Below are positions 1 to 8,671 of a stretch of DNA of 64,000 bases, one piece after another. Numbering within the stretch: position 1 is the first letter of the stretch; each line of letters begins with the position of its first letter. The translations under genes were made by a program, and so were the position numbers. Origin of the DNA: Thiomicrorhabdus xiamenensis (GTDB lineage Bacteria; Pseudomonadota; Gammaproteobacteria; Thiomicrospirales; Thiomicrospiraceae); assembly GCF_013282625.1 (NCBI RefSeq), contig NZ_CP054020.1:930001-994000 (forward strand), in the 5' to 3' direction. Under the pieces are notes generated by a model. It was not told where the DNA came from and made no database searches. It saw only the letters and a list, made by a program, of their open reading frames with translations.

Positions 1-356
1 TGCGTTTTATTTCGCCTAAAGCGGATGAAAATACCAAAACCTTCCGGGTCGAGATTCTTTTGCCGGATACTGCCGATATTCCCAGCGGGATCAGTGTCAC
101 CGCGGAAATTCCGAAAATGCAGGTGCAGGCGCATTTTATTTCCTCGGCGTTGCTGACCTTGAACGATAAGGGCGTAATGGGGGTGAAAACCGTCAATTCG
201 ACCCGTGAAGTCGAGTTTTATCCGGTTCAGGTGATTCAGGCGGTCAAAGACGGTATCTATATCACCGGCTTGCCGCCACAGGCACAGTTGATTGTTACCG
301 GGCAAGGATTTGTACAGGCCGGACAAACGGTCAATATCCACACAGCGGAGCAGTAA
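1..356 (+). CDS. RND efflux membrane-fusion protein (HlyD/AcrA family), C-terminal part
   Basis: The reading frame is open from the left edge (first full codon at position 3) to a TAA at 354-356, so only the last ~117 residues are present. The fragment begins RFISPKADENTKTFRVEI, the beta-barrel segment with the conserved 'TRTF/TKTF' stretch of AcrA/MexA-type periplasmic adaptors, and ends in a membrane-proximal domain (GLPPQAQLIVTGQGFVQAG). Such adaptors link an inner-membrane RND pump to an outer-membrane channel. The RND gene starts 4 nt after the stop, so the two are almost certainly co-transcribed. Signal peptide and coiled-coil hairpin lie outside the window. Substrate unknown. Confidence 0.85.
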   Translation, partial: RFISPKADENTKTFRVEILLPDTADIPSGISVTAEIPKMQVQAHFISSALLTLNDKGVMGVKTVNSTREVEFYPVQVIQAVKDGIYITGLPPQAQLIVTGQGFVQAGQTVNIHTAEQ

Positions 357-360
357 TTCC

Positions 361-3300
361 ATGAGTCTGATCGATGCCGTATTCAATCGCAGCCGGGTGA
401 TTCTGCTGACCTTTATTATGCTCATCGTCGCCGGTGCTTACGCCTACCTGTCGATACCGAAAGAGTCTTCGCCGGATGTCCCTATCCCGATATTCATTGT
501 TTCGATGGTGCATGACGGAATTTCCCCGGAAGATGCCGAAAGGCTGTTGATTAAACCGATGGAGAAAGAACTTCAGTCTCTGGATGGTTTGAAAGAGATG
601 ACGGCGACGGCGGCGGAAAATTACGGCTCGATTCTGCTGGAGTTTTCCGCCGGTGCCGATATTGATCAGGCGCTTCTGGATGTGCGTGAAAAAGTCGATC
701 TGGCCAAAGCTAATCTGCCGCCCGACACGCTTGAACCGACGGTCAACGAGATTAACGTAGCGCTGTTCCCGGTCATTTCGCTTTCCCTGTCCGGACCGCT
801 TCCGGAAAGAGAAATGGTGCGTCTGGCGCAGGACTTAAAAGACGAACTGGAATCTCTGAGCGGCGTGCTGGAAGTGGAGATTGGCGGCGATCGGGAGGAG
901 ATGATGGAAGTCATTATCGAACCGGAAACGCTGGAAACCTATCACCTCTCTTTTGATGAAGTGGTGAGTTTCTTGAGCCGAAACAATCAGTTGGTGCCGG
1001 CCGGGGCGATGGATACCGGTTCCGGGCGCATGGTTTTCAAGGTTCCCGGTGTTATCGAAAATATTCAGGATGTGCTGGAGCTGCCGATCAAAACCCATCA
1101 GGGAACAGTCGTCACTTTCAGCGATCTGGCACAGGTGCGACGTACCTATAAAGATCCGGACGGCTTCGCTCGAGTCGGCGGCGAGCCGGCACTGGTACTC
1201 GAAGTGACCAAGCGCGTCGGGGCGAATATCATTGAAACTATCGATCAGGTAAAAGCTGTTGTGGCCGAAAAGAAGAAGGGTTGGCCGGAAGCGTTGAGTG
1301 TGCACTTTATGCAGGATCAGTCTGAGCAGATCAAAACCCTGCTTGGGGATCTGGAAAATAATGTGCTGACGGCTATTTTTCTGGTCATGCTGGTGATAAT
1401 CGCGGCGCTCGGTATCAAGCCCGCGGTCCTGGTAGGGTTGGCAATACCGGGGGCTTTTCTGTCCGGCATACTGGCGTTGCAAAGTATGGATTACACACTG
1501 AATATTATCGTCCTTTTCAGCCTGATTCTCTCGGTCGGGATGCTGGTTGACGGCGCGATTGTTACGGTGGAATTGGCGCAACGAAAAATGGCTGAAGGCA
1601 TGGCTCCGAAAGAGGCTTATGCTTATGGTGCCAAGCGCATGGCCTGGCCGATTATCGCTTCCACGGCAACGACCTTGAGCGTGTTCTTTCCGCTTTTGTT
1701 CTGGCCGGGCGTGGTCGGCGAGTTCATGAAGTTTTTGCCAATCACCGTGATTCTGACACTGCTCGCATCCTTGTTAATGGCGTTGATTTTTATTCCGGTG
1801 CTCGGATCCGTGGTCTCTTCCAAGGCGGATAAAATGCCGGTGAAATCCACCTCTGAAGAGCCTGAGGATGTGGCTAAGGATCTGCAGGTGCAGGGTCATG
1901 CTGTCGGCCGTTGGACCAAGCTGTATGTCAAGGTGATTACACCGTTATTGAGTCATCCGAAAAAGGTGTTGCTGATTGCGACGCTGTTTATGGCGGCATC
2001 TTATGTTGCCTATGCGCAATTCGGCAAGGGTGTCGAGTTTTTCCCGGAAGTTGAGCCGGACTTTATTCAGGTTCAGGTGCAGGCCCGAGGCGATCTGTCG
2101 GTCTATGAGAAAGATGAGTTGCTGAAACGGGTGGAAGCGGCGATTCTGGATATTCCGGTATATAAAACGCTGTATGCCAAAACCTATAATGACGCCAGTC
2201 AGTTGCACAATGTTCCGGTGGATCTGATCGGGATTATTCAGCTGGAATTGCGCGACTGGCAGGAACGCCCGACGGCCGATGAGGTTATTCAGGATATACG
2301 TCAGCGACTGGCTTTGCTGCCGGGAATTCAGGCGCAGGTTCGCAAACAGGATAACGGTCCCTCCAGCGGTAAGCCGATTCAGGTTGAGCTCTCAGCCGCG
2401 GATTTCGCCTCTTTGAGATCCGGAGTGGAGGAAGTCCGTCAGCGTATGACGGAAATTGGCGGATTTATCGATATTGAGGATTCACGACCGATTCCGGGGA
2501 TTGAGTGGCATTTAAGAGTCGATCGTGAACAGGCGGCACGTTATCAGGTCGATATTGCTACGCTGGGCAATACCATTCAGATGCTGACCACCGGAATTAA
2601 AATTGCCTCCTATCAGCCGGACGATGCCGAGGAAGAATTGGATATCCGCCTGCGTTTTCCGGAACAGGAGCGTAATCTCGAACAGATGATGAATCTGAAA
2701 ATCCCGACCGCTTACGGCCCGGTGCCGCTTTCCAATTTTGCAGAATTCCATCCGCGACAGAAAACGTCTTTGATCGAACGGATCAATGGACAACGGGTGA
2801 TGAGTGTGCAGTCAGATGTTCCTCCCGGATTTCAGGTTGATCAGCAGCTTAATCAGCTGAAACAATCTCTGCAGGACAAGCCTTTGCAATCGGATGTCGC
2901 CATTCGCTTTAAAGGACAGGATGAAGATCAGAAGGAAGCGGCGGATTTCCTGATGAAAGCGTTTGTCAGTGCGCTGTTTTTGATGGTGGTGATTCTGGTG
3001 ACGCAATTTAACAGCTTCTATCAGGCCGGGGTTATCTTAACGGCGATCGTTTTCTCAACGGCCGGGGTTTTGCTCGGACTTTTGATTACGCAGAATCCTT
3101 TCGGGGTGGTTATGGTCGGAATCGGCGTTATCGCGCTGGCGGGAATCGTGGTCAATAATAATATCGTGCTGATCGATACTTACAATCAGTACCGGTTAGA
3201 AGGGATGGACAAAATTGCCGCGATTCAGCTGACGCTGTCGCAGCGTATGCGTCCGGTACTGCTGACGACCACGACGACCATTCTCGGGCTGATGCCGATG

Positions 3301-3462
3301 GTTCTGGCAATGACCATCGATATTCCCGGGCAGAGTATCGCTTTCGGCGCACCGTCGTCACAGTGGTGGGTGCAGCTCTCCAGCGCGATTGTCGGTGGCC
3401 TGACCTTTTCGACACTGCTGACTCTGATCGTGACTCCGTGCCTATTAGCCTTAAAGAAATAA
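361..3462 (+). CDS. RND-family efflux transporter, inner-membrane permease
   Basis: The 1033-residue protein has the usual AcrB-family length and layout: a TM helix at about 11-31, a periplasmic loop, a block of TM helices at about 340-530, a second periplasmic loop and a C-terminal TM block from about 875. The TM4 motif GMLVDGAIVTVE (near residue 399) keeps only one of the paired Asp residues of the AcrB proton relay (D407/D408); TM10 reads GIVVNNNIVLID and lacks the AcrB lysine. This points to a non-AcrB branch of the superfamily. ATG 361 is preferred over an in-frame upstream start because it follows the adaptor stop by 4 nt and begins MSLIDAVFNRSRVILL, the normal N-terminus. Substrate cannot be told from sequence. 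Confidence 0.9.
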   Translation: MSLIDAVFNRSRVILLTFIMLIVAGAYAYLSIPKESSPDVPIPIFIVSMVHDGISPEDAERLLIKPMEKELQSLDGLKEMTATAAENYGSILLEFSAGADIDQALLDVREKVDLAKANLPPDTLEPTVNEINVALFPVISLSLSGPLPEREMVRLAQDLKDELESLSGVLEVEIGGDREEMMEVIIEPETLETYHLSFDEVVSFLSRNNQLVPAGAMDTGSGRMVFKVPGVIENIQDVLELPIKTHQGTVVTFSDLAQVRRTYKDPDGFARVGGEPALVLEVTKRVGANIIETIDQVKAVVAEKKKGWPEALSVHFMQDQSEQIKTLLGDLENNVLTAIFLVMLVIIAALGIKPAVLVGLAIPGAFLSGILALQSMDYTLNIIVLFSLILSVGMLVDGAIVTVELAQRKMAEGMAPKEAYAYGAKRMAWPIIASTATTLSVFFPLLFWPGVVGEFMKFLPITVILTLLASLLMALIFIPVLGSVVSSKADKMPVKSTSEEPEDVAKDLQVQGHAVGRWTKLYVKVITPLLSHPKKVLLIATLFMAASYVAYAQFGKGVEFFPEVEPDFIQVQVQARGDLSVYEKDELLKRVEAAILDIPVYKTLYAKTYNDASQLHNVPVDLIGIIQLELRDWQERPTADEVIQDIRQRLALLPGIQAQVRKQDNGPSSGKPIQVELSAADFASLRSGVEEVRQRMTEIGGFIDIEDSRPIPGIEWHLRVDREQAARYQVDIATLGNTIQMLTTGIKIASYQPDDAEEELDIRLRFPEQERNLEQMMNLKIPTAYGPVPLSNFAEFHPRQKTSLIERINGQRVMSVQSDVPPGFQVDQQLNQLKQSLQDKPLQSDVAIRFKGQDEDQKEAADFLMKAFVSALFLMVVILVTQFNSFYQAGVILTAIVFSTAGVLLGLLITQNPFGVVMVGIGVIALAGIVVNNNIVLIDTYNQYRLEGMDKIAAIQLTLSQRMRPVLLTTTTTILGLMPMVLAMTIDIPGQSIAFGAPSSQWWVQLSSAIVGGLTFSTLLTLIVTPCLLALKK

Positions 3463-3505
3463 CCGATGGCACGGGGCTGAGATAAACTCTTAACCGGCAA
3501 ATTGT

Positions 3506-3766
3506 ATGAATTTACATCTCTGTCAAAAAAACTATGTGCAGATGCTGCTCGGCGAAAACCCGCTGATCTGCACCTGCCATCATGTCCCGCTTGATCAGCT
3601 GCTAGAGCAACTTCCCGAGAATCCACAGCAGGAGTCAGTCGAGGAAATGGTGCACCGTGTGCAGAAAACAACCGGCGCATCGACCGGGTGCGGTAACTGT
3701 TTGAGCCGTGTGCAGGGGGTGGTTGAATGTTACCGCCTTAAACCGGAGATATTTAAAGAGACTTAG
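3506..3766 (+). CDS. BFD-like [2Fe-2S]-binding small protein
   Basis: An 86-residue protein with C22-x-C24 (ICTCHHV) and C62-x2-C65 (TGCGNC) separated by 37 residues, the cysteine pattern of the bacterioferritin-associated ferredoxin (BFD-like) [2Fe-2S] domain. In known cases this domain donates electrons for iron release or serves as a domain in reductases. It lies between an efflux pump and a metal-uptake locus and is convergent with the DtxR-family regulator; the two stop codons share bases (TTAG, 3763-3766). No strong ribosome-binding site is visible before ATG 3506; ATG 3542 is a shorter alternative that still keeps all four cysteines. Iron metabolism is likely, but a partner ferritin is not in the window. 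Confidence 0.7.
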   Translation: MNLHLCQKNYVQMLLGENPLICTCHHVPLDQLLEQLPENPQQESVEEMVHRVQKTTGASTGCGNCLSRVQGVVECYRLKPEIFKET

Positions 3767-4446
3767 GCTTTGACCTGCAAGGCCATGGCCAGACGGTAGT
3801 CGATGGCGTGCAGCGCCTTGCCGTCGACCTCGATCAGTAAGGGGCCGTTGAGCGGAGCGCGGTTTTTAATCTCGATTTGGGCACCGATATGCAGTTCGAT
3901 TGATGTCAGATAGCGCAGTTCTTCCGGGGTACGGTTTTTGATGCGTTCAAGAATGACCGGCTGATGCAGTTCGATCTCGGACAGGGGGGTCAGGTTTTTG
4001 CGTTCGATTTTGCCGTCCACACTCGGAATCGGTGAGCCGTGCGGATCCTGTGTTGGCTGGCCGAGATCCTGCCACATACGGTCCACCAGTTTGTCGGAGA
4101 GGTAATGTTCCAGCGTTTCCGCTTCTTCATCCACCTCATCCCACAGATACCCCAGGCGTTCGACCAGATACAGTTCGAGAATCCGGTGATTACGGATCAT
4201 CTTCATCGCCACTTTTCGTCCATGTCCGGTCAGGGTCACGCCATAATAAGGTTCATATTCCAGATAGCCCTGTTCGGCCAATTTTTTAAGCATATTGGTT
4301 ACCGAAGCCTGCGATACGGCCAGACGTTCGGCGATGTCTTTGGTCTGAACGCCCTTGTCTTCGCGAGTATTGTCTTCCAGCTTATAGACAATTTTGAGAT
4401 AGTCTTCCCATGCCTGAGACGGCGTGTTTTTCTGTACCTGAGACAT
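3763..4446 (-). CDS. DtxR/MntR-family metal-dependent transcriptional regulator
   Basis: A 227-residue protein with an N-terminal winged helix (about 12-75, VSQASVTNMLKKL), a metal-binding/dimerisation domain (about 76-145) and a FeoA/SH3-like C-terminal domain (about 150-227). Metal-site residues visible are His in NHRILELYL and the E-x2-E-H set in AETLEHYLS. Glu stands where iron-type DtxR has Cys102, as in manganese-type MntR; the N-terminal MntR Glu11 position is Lys (EDYLKIVY). The family motif DPHGSPIP follows. ATG 4446 is chosen because it overlaps the upstream permease stop by one base (TAATG); an in-frame start further upstream would lie inside that permease gene. Last gene of a five-gene uptake operon, like troR in Treponema troABCDR, so it probably represses this operon with Mn or Fe. 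Confidence 0.85.
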   Translation of the reverse strand: MSQVQKNTPSQAWEDYLKIVYKLEDNTREDKGVQTKDIAERLAVSQASVTNMLKKLAEQGYLEYEPYYGVTLTGHGRKVAMKMIRNHRILELYLVERLGYLWDEVDEEAETLEHYLSDKLVDRMWQDLGQPTQDPHGSPIPSVDGKIERKNLTPLSEIELHQPVILERIKNRTPEELRYLTSIELHIGAQIEIKNRAPLNGPLLIEVDGKALHAIDYRLAMALQVKA

Positions 4447-5366
4447 TAAGCGCTTTCTCCCGATTGGAGTTGTTTGGCGTAGTGTTGCTGCTGAATCCAT
4501 TTACGGATCTGAATCACCAGCAGAGTTAAAGCCAGAAGTGCACCGGCGCTGACCGCAATGGACGCGGCGATCGAACTGTCCAGCCAGTAGGAAAGGGCAT
4601 AGCCGATCCAGACCGAACCTTGCGAGTAGGCGACAGCCAGCCAGAGCATTCTCTTGAGAGAGGAGGCAAGCAGATAAGCGCTGCTGGCGGGAATAATCAA
4701 CAGGGCGACCACCAGAATGGCTCCGACGGCTTCAAAGGAGGCAACCGTGGTCATCGAAACCAGTGTCATCAGGAAGTAGTGCCAGAAGGTGATATTGATG
4801 CCCAGAGAAACCGCCAGACTCGGATGGAAAGTTACCGTTTTCAGGCGTTCAAAGCCGAGCGTGATACTGAAAGCGACGAGCGAAAAAACGATCAGAATCA
4901 ACCAGAAAGCGCGTGGCCCCAAATCGGTTCCGGTTTCCATATCGCCCCAGATGACGGTGTCGAAAGGGACGAAGGCAATTTCGCCATATAAAACACATTC
5001 CTGATCGAGATCGATATGTCCGGTATAAAGTGATACCAGAATGACGCCGATCGAGAAAAACAGGGTAAAGACGATCCCGATACTGGCATCGCTTTGCAGG
5101 CGGCTGACCTTATGCAGGCTCTCGCTGAGCCAGGCAGTAAGCAGGCCGATAATGACCGCACCGGTCAGCATAACCCATAGAGTATTGGTTCCGGCCAGCA
5201 GATAGGCGAGCACGATACCGAGCAGAACGGAATGAGAAATGGCATCACCCATCAATGCCTGACGCCGCAGGATCAAAAAGACACCGACCATGGCACAGGA
5301 TGCAGCAACCAACGATGCCGTGGCAATAATCCACAGATCGAGAATCCAGTTTTCAAGATTCAGCAT
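4446..5366 (-). CDS. Metal ABC transporter permease (ABC-3 family, TroD/ZnuB-like)
   Basis: A 306-residue integral membrane protein with about 8-9 hydrophobic helices, starting LENWILDLWIIATASLVAAS; the segment RRQALMGDAISHSVLLG is the conserved signature of Mn/Zn/Fe ABC-3 permeases. It would form the transmembrane channel with the other permease of the operon. It starts 2 nt after the stop of that permease and its stop overlaps the regulator start by one base, indicating translational coupling. Metal specificity (Mn, Fe or Zn) cannot be told from the permease alone. Confidence 0.88.
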   Translation of the reverse strand: MLNLENWILDLWIIATASLVAASCAMVGVFLILRRQALMGDAISHSVLLGIVLAYLLAGTNTLWVMLTGAVIIGLLTAWLSESLHKVSRLQSDASIGIVFTLFFSIGVILVSLYTGHIDLDQECVLYGEIAFVPFDTVIWGDMETGTDLGPRAFWLILIVFSLVAFSITLGFERLKTVTFHPSLAVSLGINITFWHYFLMTLVSMTTVASFEAVGAILVVALLIIPASSAYLLASSLKRMLWLAVAYSQGSVWIGYALSYWLDSSIAASIAVSAGALLALTLLVIQIRKWIQQQHYAKQLQSGESA

Positions 5367-5368
5367 GC

Positions 5369-6724
5369 TTACAGTTCCTCAATCGTATTTTTTGGCGGGA
5401 TCGGCTGGCCGTGCGGGTCGGACAGGCGTTGCATCAGTTCGGCGACGATCTGTTCTTCATGTTCCTGATTCAGAATATGCTCCATATGCTCGGCCTGCTG
5501 GTGCACCTGCTCCGAAGTCAAATCGGCATGCTGGCTCAGATAACTCTCCCACAGGCGATGGCGACGGGTCAGTTCGATCGCTCGTCTTAAACCGGTTTCA
5601 CTCAAGGCAAAACCGTCGCCCAGTTCGCGAACCAGCCCTTGTTTCTGCAACTGCTTCAAGGTCTGCTTCAGTGTCTGAACCTGGATATTTCGCAGGGCAA
5701 TAATCTGCGCAACGGTAAAATCATTGCGTTTAAAGTGGTCGCGTTCCAATAGTTTATACAGCGTGCGCAGAATATTTTCCTGAGCGACTCTGAGGCGCAA
5801 TCTGCGGTAATCCAGATAACGTTTGATCAGTCCGTTTTGCGGTGCGACCAGAAAGGAGACGAAAAATACCAGAGATAGACTGACGACAATCCACGGGCCG
5901 GTCGGCATAGCCGGAGCGATATAGGAAATCTGTGCGCCGATGGAGGCGCTGAGCGCTCCGAAGATCCCTGCCAGAAGCAGCAAGTAACTCAGTTGATGGC
6001 TCCAGAATCGTGCGGCTGCGATCGGCGTTAACAGGATCGCGGCCATCAGCACGACGCCGACCAGTTGCAGACCGACCACCACCGAGAGCACAATCATCAG
6101 TGCCAGTAGAAATTCATAGAACCTGACGGAGATACCGAGCGTTTGCGCATACAGTCGGTTGAAGGCGATCAGACGGAATTTATCGAAAAACAGGATAACG
6201 GTGATCAGCACGGCCGACGTAACATACACCAGCAGATGGATGTCTTCGGAGGTAATCGCGGCGGCCTGACCGAAAAGCAGTTTATCCAGTCCGCTCTTGT
6301 TTGGCATATCGGTACTTTGAATCAGCGACAACAGCATCAAACCCAGAGCGAACATAAAGGAAAGTGTAATTGCCAGCGCGGCATCTGGTTTGATTTTGGT
6401 GTTTTTCGGCAGCCAGTCGATAATCCAGAAACCGAGCAGGCTGCTGAGCAGGGCGCCGCTGAAGATCACTTCTGCATCCCGGCTGCCACTGAGCAGAAAC
6501 GCCATCATTACGCCGGGCAGAGCGGCATGCGCCAAGGCATCGCCGAGCAGAGAGCGTTTGCGCAGGAAGGCGAAAGCGCCGATTACCGAGGCACTCATGC
6601 CCAATAGCAGGCTGCCGACGAGAACCCAGGTGGCGTTGACGTCTTCAAACGACCAGAAAAGCGCCAGCTGATCAAAGGTCTGTTGCCAGACGGAAGCGTC
6701 CGAATATACTTCAAAGCCTTGCAT
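5369..6724 (-). CDS. Metal ABC transporter permease fused to a C-terminal DtxR-like domain
   Basis: 451 residues, against ~280-300 for a normal ABC-3 permease. Residues ~1-290 are a complete permease with the RKRSLLGDALAHAALPG signature. Residues ~305-451 form a DtxR-type winged helix (VQTLKQTLKQLQKQGLV), a dimerisation/metal segment with RRHRLWESYL and AEHMEH, and the motif DPHGQPIP, matching DPHGSPIP of the stand-alone regulator two genes downstream. The Glu/Glu/His set of the MntR-type metal site is kept; no FeoA domain follows. The gene starts 2 nt after the ATPase stop. The extra domain may sense cytoplasmic metal to gate transport, or tether DNA binding to the membrane; both are inference. 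Confidence 0.87.
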   Translation of the reverse strand: MQGFEVYSDASVWQQTFDQLALFWSFEDVNATWVLVGSLLLGMSASVIGAFAFLRKRSLLGDALAHAALPGVMMAFLLSGSRDAEVIFSGALLSSLLGFWIIDWLPKNTKIKPDAALAITLSFMFALGLMLLSLIQSTDMPNKSGLDKLLFGQAAAITSEDIHLLVYVTSAVLITVILFFDKFRLIAFNRLYAQTLGISVRFYEFLLALMIVLSVVVGLQLVGVVLMAAILLTPIAAARFWSHQLSYLLLLAGIFGALSASIGAQISYIAPAMPTGPWIVVSLSLVFFVSFLVAPQNGLIKRYLDYRRLRLRVAQENILRTLYKLLERDHFKRNDFTVAQIIALRNIQVQTLKQTLKQLQKQGLVRELGDGFALSETGLRRAIELTRRHRLWESYLSQHADLTSEQVHQQAEHMEHILNQEHEEQIVAELMQRLSDPHGQPIPPKNTIEEL

Positions 6725-6726
6725 GG

Positions 6727-7518
6727 TTAATCCTGATCGTGTGCCTGATTAAGCTGGCTGCGGTATAGCTGCTCGGTCATTTCGTTGAGCAGAGACAGGC
6801 GGCCGCCGTAGGTTTTATTCAGATTGTCTTGAGTCAAAACCTCGTCTACCGGCCCGGCGGCGATTAATCTGGCATTGATTAAAATGGCGTAGTCGTAATA
6901 TTCGTGAACGGTATTCAGGTCGTGGTGGACACAGACCACGGTATTGCCTTGAGCTTTAAGCTGTTTGAACAATTCAATAATTGCCTTTTCCGTGGCGACA
7001 TCAACACCGGCAAAAGGTTCATCCATCAAATACAGGCTGGCCTGCTGCGCCAGAGCTCTGGCCAGGAAGACGCGTTGTTGCTGACCGCCGGAAAGTTGCG
7101 AAATCTGACGGTCGCGGAAATCCGACATCTGCAGATCCCACAGCGCCTTTTCAGCGATATCCCGGTCGTTCTGGTTCGGTCTTTGCCAGAATTTCAGCTG
7201 GCCGTGACGGCCCATCAGCACCACATCCATTACATCAATCGGAAAATCCCAGTCAATTTCTTCGCGCTGCGGAACATAAGCGGTGGTCAGGCGTTTTTTA
7301 TCCAGCGATTCGCCGAAGAACAGAGCCTGTCCCTGAATGACTGGCGTCAGCCCCATGATTCCCTTAAGCAGTGATGATTTGCCGGCGCCGTTCGGTCCGA
7401 TAATCGCGACGGTTTTTCCGGCCGGAACCTCGAAGCTGACATCGGTCAAAACCGGTTTGTGGTGATAGCGTATGCTGAGTTGTTCCACTTTCAACGGAAT
7501 GGCGCTTCGATCTGTCAT
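6727..7518 (-). CDS. Metal ABC transporter ATP-binding protein (TroB/ZnuC/MntB-like)
   Basis: A 263-residue ABC ATPase. Walker A is GPNGAGKSS (about residues 39-47), the Q-loop lies in [13 protein letters not shown], the signature is LSGGQQQR and Walker B is [12 protein letters not shown], followed by the switch His in CVHHDL. The [14 protein letters not shown] stretch is typical of manganese/zinc/iron (TroB/MntB) ATPases rather than sugar or peptide importers. It is the second gene of the operon: its start directly abuts the stop of the binding-protein gene, and its own stop lies 2 nt before the fused permease. Confidence 0.93.
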   Translation of the reverse strand: MTDRSAIPLKVEQLSIRYHHKPVLTDVSFEVPAGKTVAIIGPNGAGKSSLLKGIMGLTPVIQGQALFFGESLDKKRLTTAYVPQREEIDWDFPIDVMDVVLMGRHGQLKFWQRPNQNDRDIAEKALWDLQMSDFRDRQISQLSGGQQQRVFLARALAQQASLYLMDEPFAGVDVATEKAIIELFKQLKAQGNTVVCVHHDLNTVHEYYDYAILINARLIAAGPVDEVLTQDNLNKTYGGRLSLLNEMTEQLYRSQLNQAHDQD

Positions 7519-8436
7519 TTAGTGGCTTCCCTGTTCTGTTGTTTTGCCCAGCAGGCCGTTGCGGATGGTATGAACGTTATGCTCGACCATTTTGATATAG
7601 GTATCTGCATCCGAGCCTTTGACTCCCATTGCATCGGAATAGAGTTCGCCGCCGATTCTCAGCTGCTTGCCCTCGGCCTGAACCCCTTTGACCAGCGATT
7701 CGATAAATTTCGGCGAGACGCTGGATTCAACAAACACCGCGGAGATATCACGGGCGACAATCACATCCTTGAGCTGCTTGATATCCTGCAAGCCGAATTC
7801 CCCGGCAGTACTGATGCCTTGCAGCCCCATGACTTCTAGATCATAAGCTTTGCCGAAGTAGCCGAAAGCGTCGTGTGCGGTAATCAGTACGCGTTTGGCC
7901 TGAGGCACTTTCTGCATTTCCTGTTTAACCCATTGATGCAATTCATTCAGTCTGGTGCGGTATTGCTCGGCATTACGCTGATAGAAAGCGGCGTTTTGCG
8001 GATCTTTTGTCGCCAGAGTTTTTTGTACCTGCTGTGCGGCCAGTTCCCACAGGCTGACATCAAACCAGACATGTGGATCATGGAGTTTGTCGAAAGCAAT
8101 TAAACGTTTTTCCGGGAAGTTTTCAGTGACGGCGACAACGGTCTTGCGGCGTTGCATTTTTTGCAGAATCGGTTGCAGTTTGCCTTCCAGATGCAGACCG
8201 TTGTAGAAAATAATGTCCGCTCGGCTTAATTTTCGGACGTCTCCCTGTGTCGCCTTGTACAGGTGAGGGTCGACTCCCACACCCATCAGCGCCTGTACTT
8301 TAGCTTTATCCTTGGCGATCTGGTTAACCAGATCGGCGATCATGCCGGTCGTTACCGTGATCTTTAATTGTGCATGGGCCAGCGGGCTTAAGCCGATTAG
8401 GGTAATAAACAGGGTGCTCAAGAGCAACTTTGCCAT
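7519..8436 (-). CDS. Periplasmic metal-binding protein (TroA/ZnuA family)
   Basis: A 305-residue cluster A-I solute-binding protein with a classical signal peptide ending at about AHA-Q (residue 22/23) and no lipobox. Probable ligands are H58 (VDPHLYK), H122 (HDPHVWFD), H188 (ITAHDAFGYF) and an Asp at 276 or 278 (GSDADTY), the three-His-plus-Asp set of Treponema TroA, which binds Mn and Zn. PsaA-type Mn proteins have Glu in place of the third His. The long His-rich loop of ZnuA is missing. With a DtxR/MntR-type regulator in the operon, Mn or Fe is more likely than Zn, but this is inference. Confidence 0.88.
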   Translation of the reverse strand: MAKLLLSTLFITLIGLSPLAHAQLKITVTTGMIADLVNQIAKDKAKVQALMGVGVDPHLYKATQGDVRKLSRADIIFYNGLHLEGKLQPILQKMQRRKTVVAVTENFPEKRLIAFDKLHDPHVWFDVSLWELAAQQVQKTLATKDPQNAAFYQRNAEQYRTRLNELHQWVKQEMQKVPQAKRVLITAHDAFGYFGKAYDLEVMGLQGISTAGEFGLQDIKQLKDVIVARDISAVFVESSVSPKFIESLVKGVQAEGKQLRIGGELYSDAMGVKGSDADTYIKMVEHNVHTIRNGLLGKTTEQGSH

Positions 8437-8474
8437 GGTTTGAAATCCTGATATGTTATTGCAAACTTAAAAAG

Positions 8475-8488
8475 TTAGTTGTGGCTAA
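8475..8488. promoter_or_regulatory. Candidate operator for the DtxR-family regulator
   Basis: The inverted repeat TTAG-N6-CTAA (8475-8488) sits between the candidate promoter and the binding-protein start, just downstream of the predicted transcription start. Its half-site resembles the TTAG ends of DtxR-family boxes. This position suits repression by the metal-loaded regulator encoded at the end of the operon. The core is short and other AT-rich dyads occur nearby, so the call is tentative. Confidence 0.35.
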
Positions 8489-8505
8489 AAAATAATTTTT
8501 CTTAA

Positions 8506-8535
8506 ACTATAGCACGGATTTTTAAAAAAACTCAA
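8506..8535 (-). promoter_or_regulatory. Candidate sigma-70 promoter of the metal-uptake operon
   Basis: On the minus strand a -35-like TTGAGT (8535-8530) and a -10-like TATAGT (8511-8506) are separated by 18 bp, 70 nt upstream of the binding-protein start. Found by eye; no start site has been mapped. Confidence 0.45.
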
Positions 8536-8671
8536 GCGATATTAAGGTGTTATCCGGCGGTAGCTTCAAGAGCCCGAAGGATGTCCGTTTAATGAAACCA
8601 AGAAACGCGTCGCTTCTTGTATATGGGTTGGCCAGAAGGTGTTGCGGGATGAGAATTGAGTTGGCAGTTTA

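Noticed and set aside
835-1581. 248-codon open frame antisense to the RND pump gene
   Set aside because: Low-complexity basic composition and full overlap with a confident gene.
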